Assembly (NCBI GenBank): GCA_023459495.1
Contig: JAEWTL010000043.1
Coordinates: forward strand, 1 to 37,093
Reading direction: 5' to 3'
Length of the DNA: 37,093 nt
Source of the DNA: Bacillota bacterium
GTDB lineage: Bacteria; Bacillota; Clostridia; Christensenellales; SZUA-584
Below, in pieces: positions 24,153 to 33,070 of this stretch. The notes under the pieces are model-generated. The model had not been told where the DNA came from and ran no database searches. It saw nothing but the letters and a program-made list of their open reading frames with translations. Position 1 is the stretch's first letter. Each line of letters starts with the position of its first letter. A program made the translations under genes and the position numbers.

Positions 24153-25706
24153 TTAGTCCATCAGCGCATCGTAATCGGACGCCTGCCATACCCAGTTTCC
24201 GGCGATGTCCATCAGCCCATATGCCGGGCCCACGCGCACGCGCAGCAGGTCGCCATCCGGGTGCACGTAGTCGTACACCGCGGGAAGCAGGACGTTTCCG
24301 TCCACGTCCATCACGCCGCTGTACTCCGTGTCAAACTCGTTCTTCTCAGTGAACGTCAAATATTTTCCGTTTGCGGTATACAGGCCTTCAAGGTCCGCTC
24401 CGTCAGCGGAAAGCGAGCTGTATTGCATCGGGAGTATCATATTGCCCTTGGCGTCGCACATCCCATAGAGCGATGTTCCGTCCGGCTGTTCCCTGATGAT
24501 GATGAAGCGGTCCGGGTTGACTGGCATGCTATAATCGCAGACCGGCAGCTGCACCTGCACGCCCTCCCGCGTATAGTAGCTCTGCGCGGAGTCGTACGAC
24601 TCCTGAACTATCACCAACTGCACATCCGCGTCCCAGTACATTTCCACCGCCGCGGGAGCAATCTGGCTTCCATCCGCGCCCAGCAGATACGAATATCCGG
24701 CTTCGTCATTCGCTATGATCGCGCCGTCATATACCCAAACCGATATATAGCCTTCCGCGAAAAAGGTTTGCTTCCACTGCGGATCAAAGATGCATACCCC
24801 GCCGGGAGACGCAGCCGGGAACACCGTTTTGCCCTTACCGTACGCGTCGGTATCGACCTGAATGAAATTGTATTCAAAGGGCAGCACCTCGTCACCCTGC
24901 GCATCCACCACGCCATACCGCCCGTTCCTGTTTGCAATGAACGTACCTTCACCCGCAGGCTGGATATAATCCCATATCGGCGGAAACACCTCGCTTAACG
25001 TCAGGTCCAGCAAGCCATATTTGCCGGTCTCTTTATTCTCAATGACAATATAGCCACCCCACAGCGTTTCGGTTGTATAAAGATAGCCTTCAACGGTGCC
25101 GCTGCTCTGCAGGCTGCCGTCCGTATCGTATATGTCTATGGCCCAGGCGTTTTCGGATCCGTACTTATTCGCCACGATGCTGCCGCCGCACAGCGATACA
25201 TCTTCGTATGCGCACGGTACGACCTGTTCTCCTTCCTGTGTGATGACGCCCATGCCGGACGAATCCCACACTCCAATAAGGCCGCTGCCGAGTATCATCG
25301 GATAATAATACTCCCCCTGTATCAGACTGGTGCCGTCCATAGCATACAGCCAGCCGAGCGGCTTCAAGTAAGCTTCCTCTCCCCCCGCGTGCGCCTCGCC
25401 GTTCACCGCGTAGATCAGCACCGGGGTGACGCCGTCGTGCAGTATGATTACTTCGGCAAATTCCACAGGCAATATTGTCTGCCCGCGCCCATCCACCACG
25501 CCATACCGCCCGTTTTTGCCTACGACATAATAACCCCGGGCTACCGGCGCGGAAACCGTCGTGCTCACAGAAGCTTCGGCAGACGGGGTGTCCTGCGCAT
25601 CCACCGGCGGACTGATCGCCGTGCAGGCGGACAGCGCAAGCACAACGCAGGCAAGCAGCGCGCCTGCCGCTTTGCAAACCGCCGGACAGCGTCTTCGATT
25701 TTTCAT
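24153..25706 (-). CDS. WG-repeat lipoprotein
   Basis: A 517-residue lipoprotein (lipobox LSAC, C28) made almost entirely of WG/KWG beta repeats. Repeat cores include GRYGVVDGRGQTILPVEF, GKYGLLDLTLSEVFPPIWDY, GRYGVVDAQGDEVLPFEY, GMCDAKGNMILPMQY and GVMDVDGNVLLPAVYDYV. Such proteins are extracellular and of unknown function, probably binding surfaces or ligands. The ATG at 25706 has GGGGGGAA eight bases upstream, and a promoter lies at 25740-25768. A PstS-like lipoprotein gene follows on the same strand. Confidence 0.88.
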   Translation of the reverse strand: MKNRRRCPAVCKAAGALLACVVLALSACTAISPPVDAQDTPSAEASVSTTVSAPVARGYYVVGKNGRYGVVDGRGQTILPVEFAEVIILHDGVTPVLIYAVNGEAHAGGEEAYLKPLGWLYAMDGTSLIQGEYYYPMILGSGLIGVWDSSGMGVITQEGEQVVPCAYEDVSLCGGSIVANKYGSENAWAIDIYDTDGSLQSSGTVEGYLYTTETLWGGYIVIENKETGKYGLLDLTLSEVFPPIWDYIQPAGEGTFIANRNGRYGVVDAQGDEVLPFEYNFIQVDTDAYGKGKTVFPAASPGGVCIFDPQWKQTFFAEGYISVWVYDGAIIANDEAGYSYLLGADGSQIAPAAVEMYWDADVQLVIVQESYDSAQSYYTREGVQVQLPVCDYSMPVNPDRFIIIREQPDGTSLYGMCDAKGNMILPMQYSSLSADGADLEGLYTANGKYLTFTEKNEFDTEYSGVMDVDGNVLLPAVYDYVHPDGDLLRVRVGPAYGLMDIAGNWVWQASDYDALMD

Positions 25707-25739
25707 TGGTTCTATTCCCCCCGTCGTTGGGATGAGCTG

Positions 25740-25768
25740 ATTATACCACATCAGTATATAATTGGAAA
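25740..25768 (-). promoter_or_regulatory. promoter of WG-repeat/PstS-like unit
   Basis: On the minus strand TTTCCA (25768-25763), a 17-base spacer and a consensus TATAAT (25745-25740), with the start codon 33 bases further. Confidence 0.6.
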
Positions 25769-25826
25769 GGTTTCGAATTGAAGCAACGCAAGGTGCAAAC
25801 TCCGGCAGATATTTTTTTGCTGCATG

Positions 25827-25853
25827 AAAAAAGCGCCGGATGATCCGCCGCTT
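25827..25853 (-). terminator. terminator downstream of LCP gene
   Basis: On the minus strand the stem AAGCG-G-CGGAT / ATCCG-G-CGCTT is followed by TTTTCATGC. A near-identical stem without the T-run lies at 25959-25980, nearer the LCP stop. Confidence 0.65.
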
Positions 25854-25980
25854 GAGGCTGCCAAAGATGCTTCTGCCTTCCTCAGATGAGGGAGGTGGCG
25901 CGCAACTGCCGGAGGGAGTGACCGAAAATGTAGATTTCCCCCAGAGGCTTGACACTTGAGCGCCGGATGATCCGACGCTT
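25832..25980. repeat. 22-nt direct repeats flanking a dispersed repeat
   Basis: AGCGCCGGATGATCCG followed by CCGCTT (25832-25853) and by ACGCTT (25959-25980), 21 of 22 bases identical. Between them is a GAGGGAGGTGGCGCGCAACT-type dispersed repeat. The region carries no ORF. Confidence 0.6.
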
Positions 25981-25991
25981 CTAAATCTACT

Positions 25992-27107
25992 TTAGTCGTT
26001 CAGGAAATTGTACAGCTTGGTATACTCCTCATTAAAGTCCACCGGCTGTACCATGTCCGAACCGTTGTAGTTGACGTTCTTAAAGTTCTCCGGGTAGCGG
26101 AAGGTTGTCACGCTGTCCTTGCTCATGCCCTTGATCGACGAAGCGAGGTCGAGCATCACAGACACCGGAATGTCGGTGCGCACAAACTTGGACATCGTGG
26201 TGATGAGGTCCGGAACCTGTCCGGCTCCCACGTCCTGCGCTTTCTCAAACAGCTTGAACATCACGAGCTGCTGCCGCGCAATGCGGCCCGCGTCGCCGCC
26301 GGGATGACGGATGCGCATGTACGCCACAGCCTGCCGCCCGCTCAGATGCTGAGAACCCGATTTGTTGATGTTGGCCGCATCCTTGCCGGAGGTTTCGCCG
26401 TTGATCTCGTTGATGTTGATGTTCAGCCATTCCAGCTCGTTGCTTTGTATATCCACATCCACGCCATTCATGGCATTGATGATATCCTCCATGCCGTAGA
26501 AGTTGACGACAATATAATAGTCCGGATCCAGACCGAACCGGTCATGGTAGGTGCTGTACATCAGATCGATGCCGCCGAAATTATAGGCCGTGTTGAGCCG
26601 GTTCTTCTTGTGCCCGTCGATTTCGACCAGCGTATCGCGCATGAACGACACGAGCTTGATCGTCTTTTTCTCGGTGTTGACGCGCATATACATCATGACG
26701 TCGCTGCGGCCGGTGAACTTATTTTCCCGGTTGTCCACGCCGATCATGAGAATATCGACTTCCTCTTTGCTCTTGGTGATTTCCGTAACGGTGCCATCCT
26801 GTTCGTCAGCAGACGGCAGCCCGCTCACATCGTCGGACTCCAGCCCGTCGGACACGTCGCCAATATCGAAGCCCTTGTCATAGATGTTCGTAAACTGGAT
26901 GATATAGAATCCCACCAACCCAACAAGCGCCACCACCAGCACAATGAAAATAGCCACCAGTGCTTTAAACGGCTTTCGTTTGCCGTTCTTCGGCGGCTGT
27001 CCTTTGCCCGATCCGGTACTGCCTTTGGGAGGCTGTTTGTACGCACCGCTCTTCTTCGATCCGCCGTAATTACCGGGGAAGATTTCCAGCTTGTCTTTTT
27101 CACTCAT
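25992..27107 (-). CDS. LytR-CpsA-Psr (LCP) family protein
   Basis: A 371-residue membrane-anchored protein. It has a basic, Pro/Gly/Lys-rich cytoplasmic N-terminus (1-46), one membrane segment (about 48-70), then an extracellular LCP domain: DILMIGVDNRENKFTGRSD (118-136), SFMRDT, RLNTAYNFGG and YMRIRHPGGDAGRIARQQ. LCP enzymes transfer polyprenyl-linked glycopolymers onto peptidoglycan, and the Arg and Asp residues of these motifs bind the pyrophosphate. The ATG at 27107 has GAGGG seven bases upstream; longer starts lack a ribosome site. An extended -10 promoter lies at 27230. Confidence 0.94.
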   Translation of the reverse strand: MSEKDKLEIFPGNYGGSKKSGAYKQPPKGSTGSGKGQPPKNGKRKPFKALVAIFIVLVVALVGLVGFYIIQFTNIYDKGFDIGDVSDGLESDDVSGLPSADEQDGTVTEITKSKEEVDILMIGVDNRENKFTGRSDVMMYMRVNTEKKTIKLVSFMRDTLVEIDGHKKNRLNTAYNFGGIDLMYSTYHDRFGLDPDYYIVVNFYGMEDIINAMNGVDVDIQSNELEWLNININEINGETSGKDAANINKSGSQHLSGRQAVAYMRIRHPGGDAGRIARQQLVMFKLFEKAQDVGAGQVPDLITTMSKFVRTDIPVSVMLDLASSIKGMSKDSVTTFRYPENFKNVNYNGSDMVQPVDFNEEYTKLYNFLND

Positions 27108-27229
27108 ATCAGGACCCTCATTTAAACCCATAATATTATTATCGACAAAAATCCGCACACTATTGCGGAAATTCGCACCATACCGCCGCTGCTTCAGACA
27201 GCATGTCAGCATGCGTGCACGTCGCGGGT

Positions 27230-27238
27230 ATTATATCA
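27230..27238 (-). promoter_or_regulatory. extended -10 promoter of LCP gene
   Basis: On the minus strand TGATATAAT (27238-27230), a TGn extended -10 with a consensus hexamer; the -35 region is weak. It leaves a leader of about 120 bases. The rest of 27240-27430 holds a TGTCATGCCGAGCG-type repeat and no gene. Confidence 0.55.
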
Positions 27239-27433
27239 CGTTTTGATACGCTTGAAGAGATGAATTTGTAAAAAGTTATAAAAAAAGTTTTCATTGAAAA
27301 ACGAGACATGATCTGCTTATCTTTAAATGTCATGCCGAGCGAAGCCCGCCGTCTTTTCGCGGCACACAGAAACCTTTTCTTCGCTCAGCACAACGCATTT
27401 TTTCGGTTAAAAATGCAACGCCGTATACACCCT

Positions 27434-27727
27434 TCACAGCAGCTTCAGCGCGTCCTGCTTCTTCTCGCAGAACGAGCGCTTGAAGTCCCCGTTGATGCCG
27501 TTCTGCACCATCCCGTCACCCAATATGATGCACATGCCCAGCGTCAGCCGCGCAATCTCGCGCGTCTCCTCGGCCCGCTCCTCCAGCGCCGCCACGCGCC
27601 GTCCGTTGTCGGCCAGCTGCTCCGTCTCCTTGCGGTTCCTTTTCCGCGCGCCGATGACAGCCGCGATGACGGTATTCACCGCCACCATGATGACGCCCAC
27701 CGCCAAACCCGTAATAATTGCCTCCAT
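27434..27727 (-). CDS. small phage membrane protein, holin/XhlA-like layout
   Basis: A 97-residue protein with one N-terminal membrane segment (about 4-26), a basic stretch (GARKRNRKETEQ) and then a coiled region (VAALEERAEETREIARLTLGM). The layout fits haemolysin XhlA-type or holin-associated proteins that work with a neighbouring endolysin. The ATG at 27727 has GGGGGAG six bases upstream; an in-frame ATG at 27754 is worse placed. It is the last gene of the tail-lysis module and is separated from the endolysin gene by the three-hairpin repeat element. Confidence 0.6.
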   Translation of the reverse strand: MEAIITGLAVGVIMVAVNTVIAAVIGARKRNRKETEQLADNGRRVAALEERAEETREIARLTLGMCIILGDGMVQNGINGDFKRSFCEKKQDALKLL

Positions 27728-27762
27728 ACCTGCTCCCCCTCGCTCTGTTGTCATTTCCCTTG

Positions 27763-27853
27763 TCCGCGAAACGCCCGATTAAGGGCGTTTCACAAGATGG
27801 GATTCTAAAGGGGCAATGCCCCTTTAGCGGTGGCTTGGAGGCAGCGCCTCCAA
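27763..27853. repeat. 91-nt three-hairpin element, copy 2
   Basis: Hairpins GAAACGCCC/GGGCGTTTC, TAAAGGGGC-AAT-GCCCCTTTA and TTGGAGGC-AGC-GCCTCCAA. It is the same length and orientation as 19604-19694, with stem-preserving double changes. It lies inside the phage lysis cassette, between the endolysin gene and the small membrane protein gene. Confidence 0.85.
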
Positions 27854-27870
27854 CACACGTCAACTCTGCC

Positions 27871-28797
27871 TCAGCCGAACAGCTTTGCCCACGTCTTCAC
27901 ACCCACGATGCCGTCCACTACAAGCCCCGAAGCTGCCTGATACGCCTTCACCGCCGCCTCGGTCTTCGGTCCGTAGCTGCCGTCCACAGCGCCCGGGTCA
28001 AACCCCGCGGCCTTCACCGCCGCCTGTACCGCCGTCACGTCACTGCCGCTCTGGTACGGTTTGCCCGCGTTTTTCAGCTGCCGGGAGTATGCAGGCGCAG
28101 AAGGCTCACCAAAACACTTCAGCCGCCCAAAACGATTCCAGCTTGTTTTGGAGATATCCTCACGCACCACACCGTCGTCGCGGCCCTTGGCATGCACTAC
28201 CGTACCGTCGCCCATATAGATGCCCACGTGATACACGCGGCTGCTCGTCAGGTACTTTCTGAACACGAGGTCGCCCGCGGTCAGTTCGCCCTCTTCGATC
28301 TCTGTGCAAGCCGTATAATATAGCCCGTTGGCATTCAGGTCGCTGCCGAGCAAGCCCTCGGCCAGCAGAAACGCCACCACCAGCCCGCTGCAGTCGTACG
28401 CACGCAGATTTACAAACCCCTTGTCCAACTGCTTCTTCCAAAACGCGATCGCCCGCTTATAGTTGGACGCGTCGTCATGCTCGCGGGTCTTGATCCACGC
28501 TTCGGTGATCTGGCTGCCCGTCTGCCCCTGCGCGCCCAGCACATAGATAGAGCCGTTCGCCACCTGCTCCGCCGCGTACTGCACGAGCCTGTCCCGCGCG
28601 GACACCTGCGCCGCCCACTGCGCCTCGTCCGCCAGATACTGCGCGTCCGCCGCAATGACGCGTCCCAGGGTCAGCGCCACGCGCAGACCGTTTTCATCCT
28701 CGCTCAGCACCTCCACCGCGTCCCCGCGGTTCAGCGTGCCGATCTGCCCATTCCCGGCATCCGCGTACACCGGGATCTGCTTTGTCGCCGTCTTCAT
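27871..28797 (-). CDS. phage endolysin, NlpC/P60 with peptidoglycan-binding domain
   Basis: A 308-residue cytoplasmic endolysin. It has an N-terminal SH3-like segment (1-50), an NlpC/P60 cysteine-peptidase domain (about 65-230) with catalytic C136 in YDCSGLV, H190 in YHVGIYMG and H202 in VVHAKG, and a C-terminal PG_binding_1 domain (about 250-308, AVDGSYGPKTEAAVKAYQ). It cleaves peptide bonds in peptidoglycan stems; export would need a holin. A perfect GGAGG precedes the ATG. It follows the Fn3-domain tail protein gene by 9 bases. Confidence 0.92.
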   Translation of the reverse strand: MKTATKQIPVYADAGNGQIGTLNRGDAVEVLSEDENGLRVALTLGRVIAADAQYLADEAQWAAQVSARDRLVQYAAEQVANGSIYVLGAQGQTGSQITEAWIKTREHDDASNYKRAIAFWKKQLDKGFVNLRAYDCSGLVVAFLLAEGLLGSDLNANGLYYTACTEIEEGELTAGDLVFRKYLTSSRVYHVGIYMGDGTVVHAKGRDDGVVREDISKTSWNRFGRLKCFGEPSAPAYSRQLKNAGKPYQSGSDVTAVQAAVKAAGFDPGAVDGSYGPKTEAAVKAYQAASGLVVDGIVGVKTWAKLFG

Positions 28798-28806
28798 TCG
28801 CCCCTC

Positions 28807-29964
28807 CTAAAATACATTCTTGAACACATTGCCCTGTGTCACCGCAAGCTTCATACTCTTCACGGTTTTGGCTGTATCGCCCTGCGTTACAACCACCTTC
28901 ATCTGCGCCACCTGTTTGGGATTATCGCCCTGTGTCACGACCACCTTCATCGGCAACCCCACCAGTGCATACACAAGTGGCGATGACCACTCGCTGTATG
29001 CGCCCAGCGTGTCGTATGCCCGCACCCGGAACGAATATCTCACGCCCGGCGTCAAGCCCGCTGTCGGCACGGCTACATACCCCGAGCCGCTTATAGTATT
29101 TGGAACGGCGGTTCCGCTCCCATTGATGTCCACCTGAAAACCTTGCAAGTTTCCGTCCAAGTCACCATTGTTTGTAAAGTTCACGCGCGCCATCTCTCCC
29201 GGCACGTACACCGCCTTGGACATGCTTACGTTGGTGGGTGTAATAGGCAAGCGGTTTCTGGTAATAGTATTGGACGGCTGGGAAAATGGGTTGCCATCTC
29301 CGCGCTGCGCTATTGAAGCGACCTGAAAATATAACGAAGCGCCCCGCGCAAAGCCGGACGTGTCTATTTTTTTGCTTGTTTCAGTGCTTAAACAGCCAAA
29401 CGGTCCATACTGCGCACCGTTAACCCAGTAATATACATGATAACCCACGATGGCGTTGTTGACGCCGGGCGCTCCGGGATCCCAGTAAAACGTCAGGTTA
29501 TTTTCAAAAATGTTTTGGTCATACCTCAGGTTTGATGGCGCGCTCACGCCCGTAAATATTGTCTTCAGCCCGGCCATACCCGTTGCATTGCCGCCCGATA
29601 TATAGGACGAGGACAGGCTGAAGTTTCCGCTGAAGGTAACGGTCGCGTTGCCGTTGGGGTCATGCGTGACCCAGTCCTCCCAAGTGCCAAGCACGTTGCG
29701 CGGTCTGTTGTACGGAGACGCGCTCCGAAAATCAATCTTCCCATTTACGATACCCCCGACGCGCGTACTGTTGACATAAAAATTAGAGTTGCCGCCATTG
29801 TTGTCGTACGTCGAGGACGATGCCGTAGATTTTGTCTGCGCATAAAACCACGCGTATACGTACGAGCGGTTATTTGCGTAATCAATCGTCCCTTCCTGCC
29901 ATTCTATCCAGACATCTACATGGTCGGCATTGGAACCAGTAGCCGTTCCCAATATGGTATTCAT
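28807..29964 (-). CDS. phage tail protein with Fn3 domains and C-terminal repeats
   Basis: A 385-residue protein. The N-terminal part (1-150) is a beta-rich domain of the kind in siphovirus receptor-binding proteins (WIEWQEGTIDYANNRSYVY, NATVTFSGNFSLSSSYI). It is followed by two fibronectin type III-like modules (about 160-250 and 255-340). The last 47 residues contain three copies of a 15-16-residue repeat: MKVVVTQGDNPKQVAQ, MKVVVTQGDTAKTVKS, MKLAVTQGNVFKNVF. The role is probably host-surface attachment. The ATG at 29964 has GGAGG eight bases upstream; a start at 29985 lacks one. Confidence 0.75.
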   Translation of the reverse strand: MNTILGTATGSNADHVDVWIEWQEGTIDYANNRSYVYAWFYAQTKSTASSSTYDNNGGNSNFYVNSTRVGGIVNGKIDFRSASPYNRPRNVLGTWEDWVTHDPNGNATVTFSGNFSLSSSYISGGNATGMAGLKTIFTGVSAPSNLRYDQNIFENNLTFYWDPGAPGVNNAIVGYHVYYWVNGAQYGPFGCLSTETSKKIDTSGFARGASLYFQVASIAQRGDGNPFSQPSNTITRNRLPITPTNVSMSKAVYVPGEMARVNFTNNGDLDGNLQGFQVDINGSGTAVPNTISGSGYVAVPTAGLTPGVRYSFRVRAYDTLGAYSEWSSPLVYALVGLPMKVVVTQGDNPKQVAQMKVVVTQGDTAKTVKSMKLAVTQGNVFKNVF

Positions 29965-30079
29965 ACACACGTCCTCCTTGTACAAGTATTGCCCGCCTTA
30001 ACATGGCAGGCCGGGCTTTTGCTTGGCGCTCCCGGCCTTGTCAATGTGGTTGTTTGGATCATTTCACAGCCCCGCATCT

Positions 30080-30709
30080 TTACACGTACTGGATATAGAC
30101 CGTACCCGCCGGATATTGGTCCGTCGGGGGTGTCGCTTCTGGCCCGTACACCACCGGGCAAAGCTGCACCTCTCTGCAGCCAGCCACCTTCAGCTTCAGC
30201 TTGTTGTTAGTCGTGTCATAGAAAATCATACCAGCTTCATCCAGCGTGATCGTCCCGATGGTGCCCAGTTTTGTGGCAGATACCGCCCTGTCGGCAATGC
30301 AGTTTTCCGTCACTGCGTTGTCATCGATACATCCGATAGTCACCGCTTTGGCGTCCACCATGCCCGCTTTGATATCCCCGTTGCCAAGAATCTGAGATAC
30401 CGACAACCCATTGGTAATTGCGTTTATAATTTTCTCGTTGAGCGCGATAATCTGTCCCCGGATCGTCGTGGGCGCTGCCCCGCCGTATTCAAGGTTGGTG
30501 ACCGGCTCACTGCCGATCTTCGCCGCGCCGCTTACCTCCGTATCCGCGTTCTCCAGCGCGCCCATCAAGCCGTTTACCGCCTTCATCAGCTGGTCGAGCA
30601 GCCCTTGGACCTGCTCACGGGCTTCTTCCTCGGTCTGGGGTTTGGCTGGATAGACAGTGCTGTTCCGCAGCCCCTTTTCCGGCGTAAACTTCATCCTCGT
30701 AAATCCCAT
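30080..30709 (-). CDS. phage tail/baseplate-type protein
   Basis: A 209-residue protein. It has a helical N-terminal part (EEEAREQVQGLLDQLMKAVNGLM), a middle rich in ILNEKI/ISQILGNGDIKAGMVDAKAV and a short beta C-terminus (YPAGTVYIQY). The DIKAGMVDAKAVT...DRAVSATKLG stretch is typical of phage fibre or tail proteins whose trimeric stalks carry such repeats. GAGGT lies 8 bases before the ATG, and the gene begins 5 bases after the large tail gene ends, so it is co-translated. No catalytic motif is visible. Confidence 0.6.
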   Translation of the reverse strand: MGFTRMKFTPEKGLRNSTVYPAKPQTEEEAREQVQGLLDQLMKAVNGLMGALENADTEVSGAAKIGSEPVTNLEYGGAAPTTIRGQIIALNEKIINAITNGLSVSQILGNGDIKAGMVDAKAVTIGCIDDNAVTENCIADRAVSATKLGTIGTITLDEAGMIFYDTTNNKLKLKVAGCREVQLCPVVYGPEATPPTDQYPAGTVYIQYV

Positions 30710-30714
30710 CTTCC

Positions 30715-33009
30715 TTACCTCATCTTTCTGTTGACATAGTACGTGACGCGCAGGCCGGAGAGCCCCACGCCCCGGTTGATCTCATTACCCATGACCTTCA
30801 CCTGCAGGAAAGCCGCCCGCCGCATGTTCAAATGCATGGCATAGGTTTTGGCAAATTTAATGCGGTTCCACGTGAACGCTTGCCAGTCGAACTGACCCCA
30901 ATCAAAGGTGGGAATGTCAAAATGCTTTTGTATATAGGCATCCGTACGCTCATTTCCTGCCGTCACCGTCGCCTTGATGTTGCCATCCATGGAGAAGCTC
31001 GGGTACAGGTACAAAAACGTTTTTGCTTCCTCGGGGCTGCCAAGATCGAATGCCTTGCTCTTGAAGTACGCCGGTATCGCCTGCCCGAAGTCATTCTGGT
31101 TTTTGGTAAATCGGGCAATGCCCTGCTCACCGCCATAGCAGAGCTCGTCCCCATTCTCAAAGAGGAAACCCGCGTCGATGTTGTCGAACCGGTACCATGC
31201 AAGCCGTCTTTGCGCCTTGTCGTAGTCGGCGTAGTTATAATACGGTGTGGTATCGTAGTCCCACAGGTACACCCGCCCGCCTGCACACAGCCAGTAATAC
31301 CGTTCGAAATCGTACGAGCAGGCATCCGCAAGACCGCTCTCATTCAGCAGCAACGGATTGATGTTGGCGGAAATAGGCTTGACGATATTCTCGAGGTCGT
31401 TGTTCGTACTGGCCAGCATGTATACGCCGATCCTGGTGTGCGCAAACACCAGCCGGTTGTCGACGAGCTGCACGCTGCCCGGCATATCGCAGCCGATGCT
31501 GCTGTGGCACTCGCGCACCGGGTAATAGGCATCCTGACCGTCAAAAGCGTACCCCACCGCAAAAATCGAGTTCTCCTTGAAGATGATGAGCTCGTCGCCC
31601 ATCTTGGCCGCCGCGGTGATGGCCTCGCTGTTCTGGTCGAGCGCCTCCTCGGAAGTGTCGGGGAAGTAGCGCATGCCGCTGCTCACATGCAGCCCAAGGT
31701 CGCTGTGCCAGTAGCGGTACGGATGACCCGGATTGGCCATCACAAACACACGCGTGCCGCCCACCACGCCCGCGGTCTCACCGCCAAAGCGCACCGCAGA
31801 CCTGCATCCCGCAATCTTCTCCTTATTGCCCGCCACCGTCTTGTATGCCGTGATCCACACGTTGTTGGGCGGACCCTTCGGTGGTGTGTTCCCAGACAAA
31901 AAAGTCACTGTCCCGTTCGTTCGATCCACGGAAAAATGCGTCCCCTCGGTTTTGTCCACCCCATTCACACTTACCAGCATCGCCGTATTATCCAGCGCCA
32001 TTTGCGGCAGTTGGTATACCGTCGAGGTTCCATCCCCGTTGAACCACACGGTAAAGCCCGTGCCGATCAGGTTATAGCTCTCATTATCGTCGCCGCCGGA
32101 GCGGTCGGGCAGGGCATTGATGAGCACCACCGGCACATACGGCTCCACCGCCTTCACGCCATAGTCCGAGTCAATCTCCCATATCTCCGTCCCGTCGAGG
32201 TAATACAGAAGATCGCCGAATTCGCAGAACACACCGGGCGCGTCCGCGATGCCATCCTTAATTTCGGTCAATGCGTTGCGCCATTCGGATGCATCCGTCG
32301 ATTCTGTGCTATCCAACCCCACGCATGTGCCTTTGCCCACGGTCAGCTTCAGCGTAGGATCCTGCTGCCCCGCCGTCCGTTTTGTGAGCGTTACCATCGC
32401 GTCCTCGCCGCCCACCTCGCAGACTGTGGTCACCGCTTCCTGTGTCTGCAGTGCCGCGCGCACCTTGCCTGCCACCGCAGCCGCGTCGTCGCCCACCATC
32501 ACGTCCACATCCAGCATTATCGATGAACCCGCAAAATCTGCCCCGGCCACCTTCACCGCGGCGCTACCCGCTATACTCACCCATCCGGTTATCGCCAGTG
32601 AAATCGCTTGCACGCCACCGTATATTGCAATGTCGCCTTCCTCAAAGGCCACTCCGCGCAGTTCGCCCGCCGCGGACGCCACTGCATAATCGCCGATTCT
32701 TACGCTCACCGGATACCCCGCTGTCGGATCAAACTCCCCCATGCGACGCAGGATGCCGTCCGCATTCCAGCGGTACAGCTTCGTACCCGCATGCATCACC
32801 CGCGACCCAGCAAACCGGTCGGACATGCGGTATATGCTTCGCTCGCACAGCCGCTCCTGTCCGGGCCGCTTGCACAGCGCCATATCCTTGTACCACAGAT
32901 TCAACATATCCGGGCTCTGGTTGTCCGCGATATCATACTCCGGGTCGTGTACATTGATGCCACCGTTCAATTCCGGCAGCGTAATCTGCCTCACCGCGTT
33001 GCTCCTCAT
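30715..33009 (-). CDS. large phage tail protein, podovirus nozzle/stabilisation-like
   Basis: A 764-residue protein. Its opening (ITLPELNGGINVHD, then NQSPDMLNLWYKDMALCKRPG) follows the pattern of short-tailed-phage tail-tube or nozzle proteins and of phage stabilisation proteins: a plea for the whole gene product list followed by a xGG-I and NxW...xKRPG motif. Later parts are beta-propeller-like, with TAGVVGGTRVFVMANPGHPYRYWHS broken over strands and LWDYDTTPYYNYADYDK. It probably forms the tail tip through which DNA passes. Start ATG with GGGGG nine bases upstream. It has no enzymatic motif. The assignment rests on the N-terminal pattern and size and is not certain. Confidence 0.6.
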   Translation of the reverse strand: MRSNAVRQITLPELNGGINVHDPEYDIADNQSPDMLNLWYKDMALCKRPGQERLCERSIYRMSDRFAGSRVMHAGTKLYRWNADGILRRMGEFDPTAGYPVSVRIGDYAVASAAGELRGVAFEEGDIAIYGGVQAISLAITGWVSIAGSAAVKVAGADFAGSSIMLDVDVMVGDDAAAVAGKVRAALQTQEAVTTVCEVGGEDAMVTLTKRTAGQQDPTLKLTVGKGTCVGLDSTESTDASEWRNALTEIKDGIADAPGVFCEFGDLLYYLDGTEIWEIDSDYGVKAVEPYVPVVLINALPDRSGGDDNESYNLIGTGFTVWFNGDGTSTVYQLPQMALDNTAMLVSVNGVDKTEGTHFSVDRTNGTVTFLSGNTPPKGPPNNVWITAYKTVAGNKEKIAGCRSAVRFGGETAGVVGGTRVFVMANPGHPYRYWHSDLGLHVSSGMRYFPDTSEEALDQNSEAITAAAKMGDELIIFKENSIFAVGYAFDGQDAYYPVRECHSSIGCDMPGSVQLVDNRLVFAHTRIGVYMLASTNNDLENIVKPISANINPLLLNESGLADACSYDFERYYWLCAGGRVYLWDYDTTPYYNYADYDKAQRRLAWYRFDNIDAGFLFENGDELCYGGEQGIARFTKNQNDFGQAIPAYFKSKAFDLGSPEEAKTFLYLYPSFSMDGNIKATVTAGNERTDAYIQKHFDIPTFDWGQFDWQAFTWNRIKFAKTYAMHLNMRRAAFLQVKVMGNEINRGVGLSGLRVTYYVNRKMR

Positions 33010-33070
33010 CGCCCTGTTCCCCCTTGTCTCATGGTTGTTTCTCCTTCACGCTTCTTCCCGCAGCTAACGA

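Noticed and set aside
30832..32526. 564-codon open frame on the plus strand
   Set aside because: It lies wholly opposite the large phage tail gene, has a His/Arg-rich composition typical of antisense GC-rich frames, and has no ribosome site.
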